Part shown: piece by piece, positions 57,284-59,679 of the stretch
Layout: every line of letters begins with the position of its first letter
How positions within the stretch are numbered: the stretch's first letter is position 1
NCBI GenBank assembly: GCA_017306245.1
Contig: JAFKIY010000009.1
Location: forward strand, 1-59,679
Reading direction: 5' to 3'
From: Micrococcales bacterium
Lineage (GTDB): Bacteria > Actinomycetota > Actinomycetes > Actinomycetales > Microbacteriaceae
DNA length: 59,679 nucleotides
Program-made: the position numbers and the translations under genes
Notes under the pieces: model-generated
Told to the model about the DNA's origin: nothing
Database searches by the model: none
The model's input: the letters and a program-made list of their open reading frames with translations, nothing else

Positions 57284-57972
57284 GCGGCGATCTCCTCGGC
57301 GGACATCAGCGGGTAGCTTTTGGCCGGGGTGAAAATCTCGTGCTCCTCAAACTGGGCAAACAGAGTGCCCTGGAACGAGGCGCGCTCGGTCAGGTTGTCG
57401 TAGCGAAAATCCCTGCGCTGGAACTTTCCCCTGCCGAGATAGGCCCACTCGGGGAACACGATTGGAGCGCCATCCGTCCCTGTCATGCTCAACGCATCCC
57501 CCTGAACGATGTTTGCCGCAAGAACTCGCTCAGCCGCTCGGTGCCACGGATCGGTCGTGGCAACCTTAAGGTAGCTCGCGAAAACATCCAGCAGGTTCGC
57601 CCGGCACTCGGCAACATTATCGGCGAGAAGCTCGATGCCGTACACACACATGATGGCGAGCAGCGCGTAGTGGCGCTTCTCGAAATCACTCCTGCCGTGT
57701 CTGGCCTGCACCGCTTTGAGTTTGCGCTGCAGCACCGGAACGAGGAAGTTGCCGGAACCGCAGGCCGGCTCCAAGAAGCGCGAGTCGATGCGCTCCGTTT
57801 CGCCCTTGACCAGGTTGAGCATGTCTTCGACCATCCATGCGGGTGTGAAGACTTCGCCGTGGTCGGCGACTCGCTGCTTGGACTTCACGAGCTTGGGTTG
57901 TATGGACTGATCGGGATTTGTTTTGGCCGCGGGGCGCGCGCGCGACTCAGACTGATCTGAGATGCTCGACAT
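57280..57972 (-). CDS. Short N6-MTase-like subunit with SAM motif but no NPPY
   Basis: A 230-aa protein; the ATG at 57972 follows AAGGAG. GEVFTPAWMVEDMLNLV and FLEPACGSGNFLVPVLQRKL (motifs X and I), YGIELLADNVAECRANLLDV and VQGDAL are intact, but the frame ends before any N-P-P-Y catalytic motif. It may bind SAM or DNA as a partner of the Eco57I-type gene, to which it is coupled. First gene of the restriction-type operon. Confidence 0.82.
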   Translation of the reverse strand: MSSISDQSESRARPAAKTNPDQSIQPKLVKSKQRVADHGEVFTPAWMVEDMLNLVKGETERIDSRFLEPACGSGNFLVPVLQRKLKAVQARHGRSDFEKRHYALLAIMCVYGIELLADNVAECRANLLDVFASYLKVATTDPWHRAAERVLAANIVQGDALSMTGTDGAPIVFPEWAYLGRGKFQRRDFRYDNLTERASFQGTLFAQFEEHEIFTPAKSYPLMSAEEIAA

Positions 57973-58075
57973 CGCGCTCCTTCCGGCCAAGGTGAACAGT
58001 TTTCACAATAGGCCAGACCACTGACAGGGTGTGCTCTCAGGTTAGCGTTGGGTGCGCTTGCACTAAAGCCAATAA

Positions 58076-58112
58076 GATCAGCCCGCCGGCCCTACAACTC
58101 GGGCTGATTTTC
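58076..58112 (+). terminator. Terminator-like leader hairpin before the small HTH gene
   Basis: GATCAGCCCG and CGGGCTGATT pair around a 14-nt loop and are followed by TTTTC on the plus strand, 80 bp upstream of the HTH ATG. No plus-strand gene ends here, so it may attenuate a leader transcript, or end transcription entering from the island. Confidence 0.5.
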
Positions 58113-58191
58113 TTGAACGAAGAACGGGTGGACTATACGAAACTGTCGTCATCGATCACCACTCTGCCCGCAGCCCTGCCAGTATCAATAC

Positions 58192-58359
58192 ATGAGCGAA
58201 CCGATCACCCCACGCGAGCTTGCCCAGAAACTTGGCGTTTCCGCGACGAGCATCCGTAACTACTTGCGCGGTGAATATGGACTACTGGCGCCGCGGGGAC
58301 TGAAACGCTGGGAATTGAGTGACGCTGAGGCGTCAAGAGTCAGAGCTCACTTCGCATGA
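58192..58359 (+). CDS. Small helix-turn-helix protein (55 aa)
   Basis: MSEPITPRELAQKLGVSATS, then IRNYLRGEYGLLAPRGLKRW and ELSDAEASRVRAHFA. The core is a MerR/HTH_17-like DNA-recognition helix. Start ATG 58192, stop TGA. Located 23 bp before the HNH endonuclease gene on the same strand, it may regulate the island or the nuclease. I cannot assign a precise family. Confidence 0.7.
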   Translation: MSEPITPRELAQKLGVSATSIRNYLRGEYGLLAPRGLKRWELSDAEASRVRAHFA

Positions 58360-58382
58360 TTGACCAATTGAATCGCTGAGCC

Positions 58383-59324
58383 ATGAAAGTTTTTGTCGGC
58401 GTCACCGACCGCGACTGGATCCGCACCCTCAACTCGCGCGGCGACCTCGACCAGGTGAACTTCTGGCTGCCGAGCGCCGGTCAGGGATTCGGGGCGCTCA
58501 AGCACGGCGAACTATTCCTGTTTAAGTCGAAGGCGAATGATGGCGATCAGCTCGTCGGCGCGGGCGTCTTCGATGATTTCGTTCGAGCGCGCGTGCTCGA
58601 CGCGTGGGACTGGTTCGGAGTCGACAACGGTGTTACCAGTCTCGAGGAGTTCGTCAGCCGCATCCGCAAGTATCGGAACATCCACGAAACCTTGCCCTAC
58701 GACGCGGAGATCGGATGCGTGCTGCTTCGGATGGTGGAGTTCTTCCCGTCGGAACAACGCATCCCCGCACCGAGCGACTGGTCGGCCCCAATCGTGCGCG
58801 GTAAACGGTATGACACCAGTGACCTCGCGGCGGACCACAGCGTCGTGCGCGCAGCCAGCCAATACCTGCGCACCGGGGAGCCGCTACCAGACTCGATCCC
58901 CGAACACATCAGCGAACTCATGTTCGGCGACGCCCGCTTCACGGTGCCGCGGCTTGGGCAAGGCGCATTCAAAGCGGTCATCGCTCACAACTACGGGAAC
59001 CGCTGCGCCGTCACCGGCGACAAAGTAAGGCCCGTCCTGCAGGCTGCCCACATCCTGCCCGTCGCATTTGGCGGCATCCACCGGCCAGACAACGGGCTGC
59101 TTCTGAGATCCGACATGCACACGCTCTACGATCGCGGATACATCGGCATCGACCCGAAGCTGCGCCTGAACGTCAGCCCACGGCTGCGTGAAGAATTCGG
59201 CAACGGCGAATACCTGTACGCGCGTGCCGGCACCGAAGTCGCGGCGCCGGCACGCCGCAGCGACCGGCCGAACCGAGAATTTCTGGAATGGCACATGGAG
59301 ACGCTTTTTCGCGACATAGCGTGA
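58383..59324 (+). CDS. HNH endonuclease with N-terminal PUA/EVE-like domain
   Basis: A 313-aa protein: N-terminal MKVFVGVTDRDWIRTLNSRG and LKHGELFLFKSKANDGDQLV look like an EVE/PUA-type binding fold, and the C-terminal HNH has CAVTGDKVRPVLQAAHILPV, GGIHRPDNGLLLRSDMHTLYD with the His-Asn-His ligands. Such proteins are restriction-like nucleases, some specific for modified bases. Adjacent to the RM-type operon and to a small HTH gene. Confidence 0.85.
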   Translation: MKVFVGVTDRDWIRTLNSRGDLDQVNFWLPSAGQGFGALKHGELFLFKSKANDGDQLVGAGVFDDFVRARVLDAWDWFGVDNGVTSLEEFVSRIRKYRNIHETLPYDAEIGCVLLRMVEFFPSEQRIPAPSDWSAPIVRGKRYDTSDLAADHSVVRAASQYLRTGEPLPDSIPEHISELMFGDARFTVPRLGQGAFKAVIAHNYGNRCAVTGDKVRPVLQAAHILPVAFGGIHRPDNGLLLRSDMHTLYDRGYIGIDPKLRLNVSPRLREEFGNGEYLYARAGTEVAAPARRSDRPNREFLEWHMETLFRDIA

Positions 59325-59550
59325 AGGCCCGTCGACGACCCAATCAAAAAAGCCAACTTGCAGCCACGACGAGCGGCCTCACAGTCACCGGCTCATTCCG
59401 GAGTGTGAAGCACGTTCAACTCGGGTTCAGCGTCAAACTCGCCGAAGTCACCTGGGTCACCATCTACCGCGCCGCCGACGGCACCACCACGGCGTGCGGG
59501 CCCACCGCCCCTAACCGGCGCCCGTCGGCCGGGTCTGCTGCACGGTTAGG
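59325..59550. other. Stretch without an assignable gene before the IS3-type end
   Basis: A frame reads VKHVQLGFSVKLAEVTWVTI, then YRAADGTTTACGPTAPNRRP and runs into the IS end, so it may be the interrupted remnant of a gene. I recognise no family. No start with a ribosome site is visible. Confidence 0.35.
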
Positions 59551-59679
59551 TGACATCTGAAGTGGCTAGCCCGGAGGGCTGGCCTGGAAGGATGTCATCA
59601 TGCCCAAGCCGTTTCCCAAGGAGTTCCGCGACGACGTGGTTCGTGTCGCGCAGCAGCGCGAACCGGAGGTCACTCTCGC
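59551..59679 (+). mobile_element. IS3-family element, left end and transposase orfA start
   Basis: TGACATCTGAAGTGGC at 59551 begins a terminal segment with AGCCCGGAGGGCT hairpin and GATGTCA at 59591-59597, mirroring TGACATC. An ATG at 59600 opens MPKPFPKEFRDDVVRVAQQR, the usual start of IS3-family OrfA (HTH_Tnp_1). The element continues beyond the window, so its DDE part cannot be seen. Confidence 0.8.

Overview
This window reads as high-GC actinobacterial chromosome, most likely family Microbacteriaceae (Leifsonia/Cryobacterium/Salinibacterium-like). That is inferred from the ftsH-folE-folP-folB-folK-DUF3180-two PH-domain proteins-DUF2520-panC-lysS string, ClpC with a double Clp_N region, a mycobacterial-type N-acetylglutamate synthase and the codon use. 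No search was run; all calls rest on motifs, gene order and family knowledge.

Layout. 1-2000: the 3' end of an IS481-type insertion sequence stops next to tRNA-Arg(ACG); then an internally deleted MmcQ/YjbR pseudogene and a sigma-70-like factor with a coupled single-pass membrane protein. 2000-10000: a secreted protein, then an amino-sugar module (ROK kinase, NanE epimerase, two ABC permeases, a lipoprotein binding protein) divergent from a GntR/UTRA regulator coupled to a DUF4127 protein, with two operator-like palindromes between; then tRNA-Ser(CGA). 10100-21100: one operon encodes a complete mannose/sorbose-type PTS (IIA, IIB, IIC, IID) with an EamA transporter, zinc dehydrogenase, class I aldolase, aldehyde dehydrogenase and its own HPr and enzyme I. 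It is divergent from a SorC-family regulator, with a perfect 18-bp palindrome between. 21100-31200: VOC protein, RadA, N-acetylglutamate synthase, ClpC, DUF2975/XRE pair, VapBC, ArsR/AHSA1 pair, pirin. Four small intergenic elements with 18-22 bp inverted arms lie here. 31200-46600: a 1556-aa secreted nuclease/5'-nucleotidase fusion, then the lysS-to-ftsH housekeeping block.

46900-59679 is an accessory, defence-like island ending in an IS3-type element. It holds a DUF2971 protein; a RelA/SpoT-like synthetase overlapping an unknown 340-aa gene; a tightly overlapped operon of OGG1-like glycosylase, small Gly-rich protein, PfkB-nucleoside deoxyribosyltransferase fusion and QueC-like enzyme; a three-gene restriction-type system (two N6-MTase-like subunits plus a GIY-YIG-type/helicase protein); a small HTH protein; and an HNH endonuclease. 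The glycosylase/PfkB-NDT/QueC operon is the best candidate for an undescribed system: it joins a 7-deazaguanine-type synthetase, a base-exchange enzyme and an oxoguanine-type glycosylase, and no standard queuosine genes are nearby.
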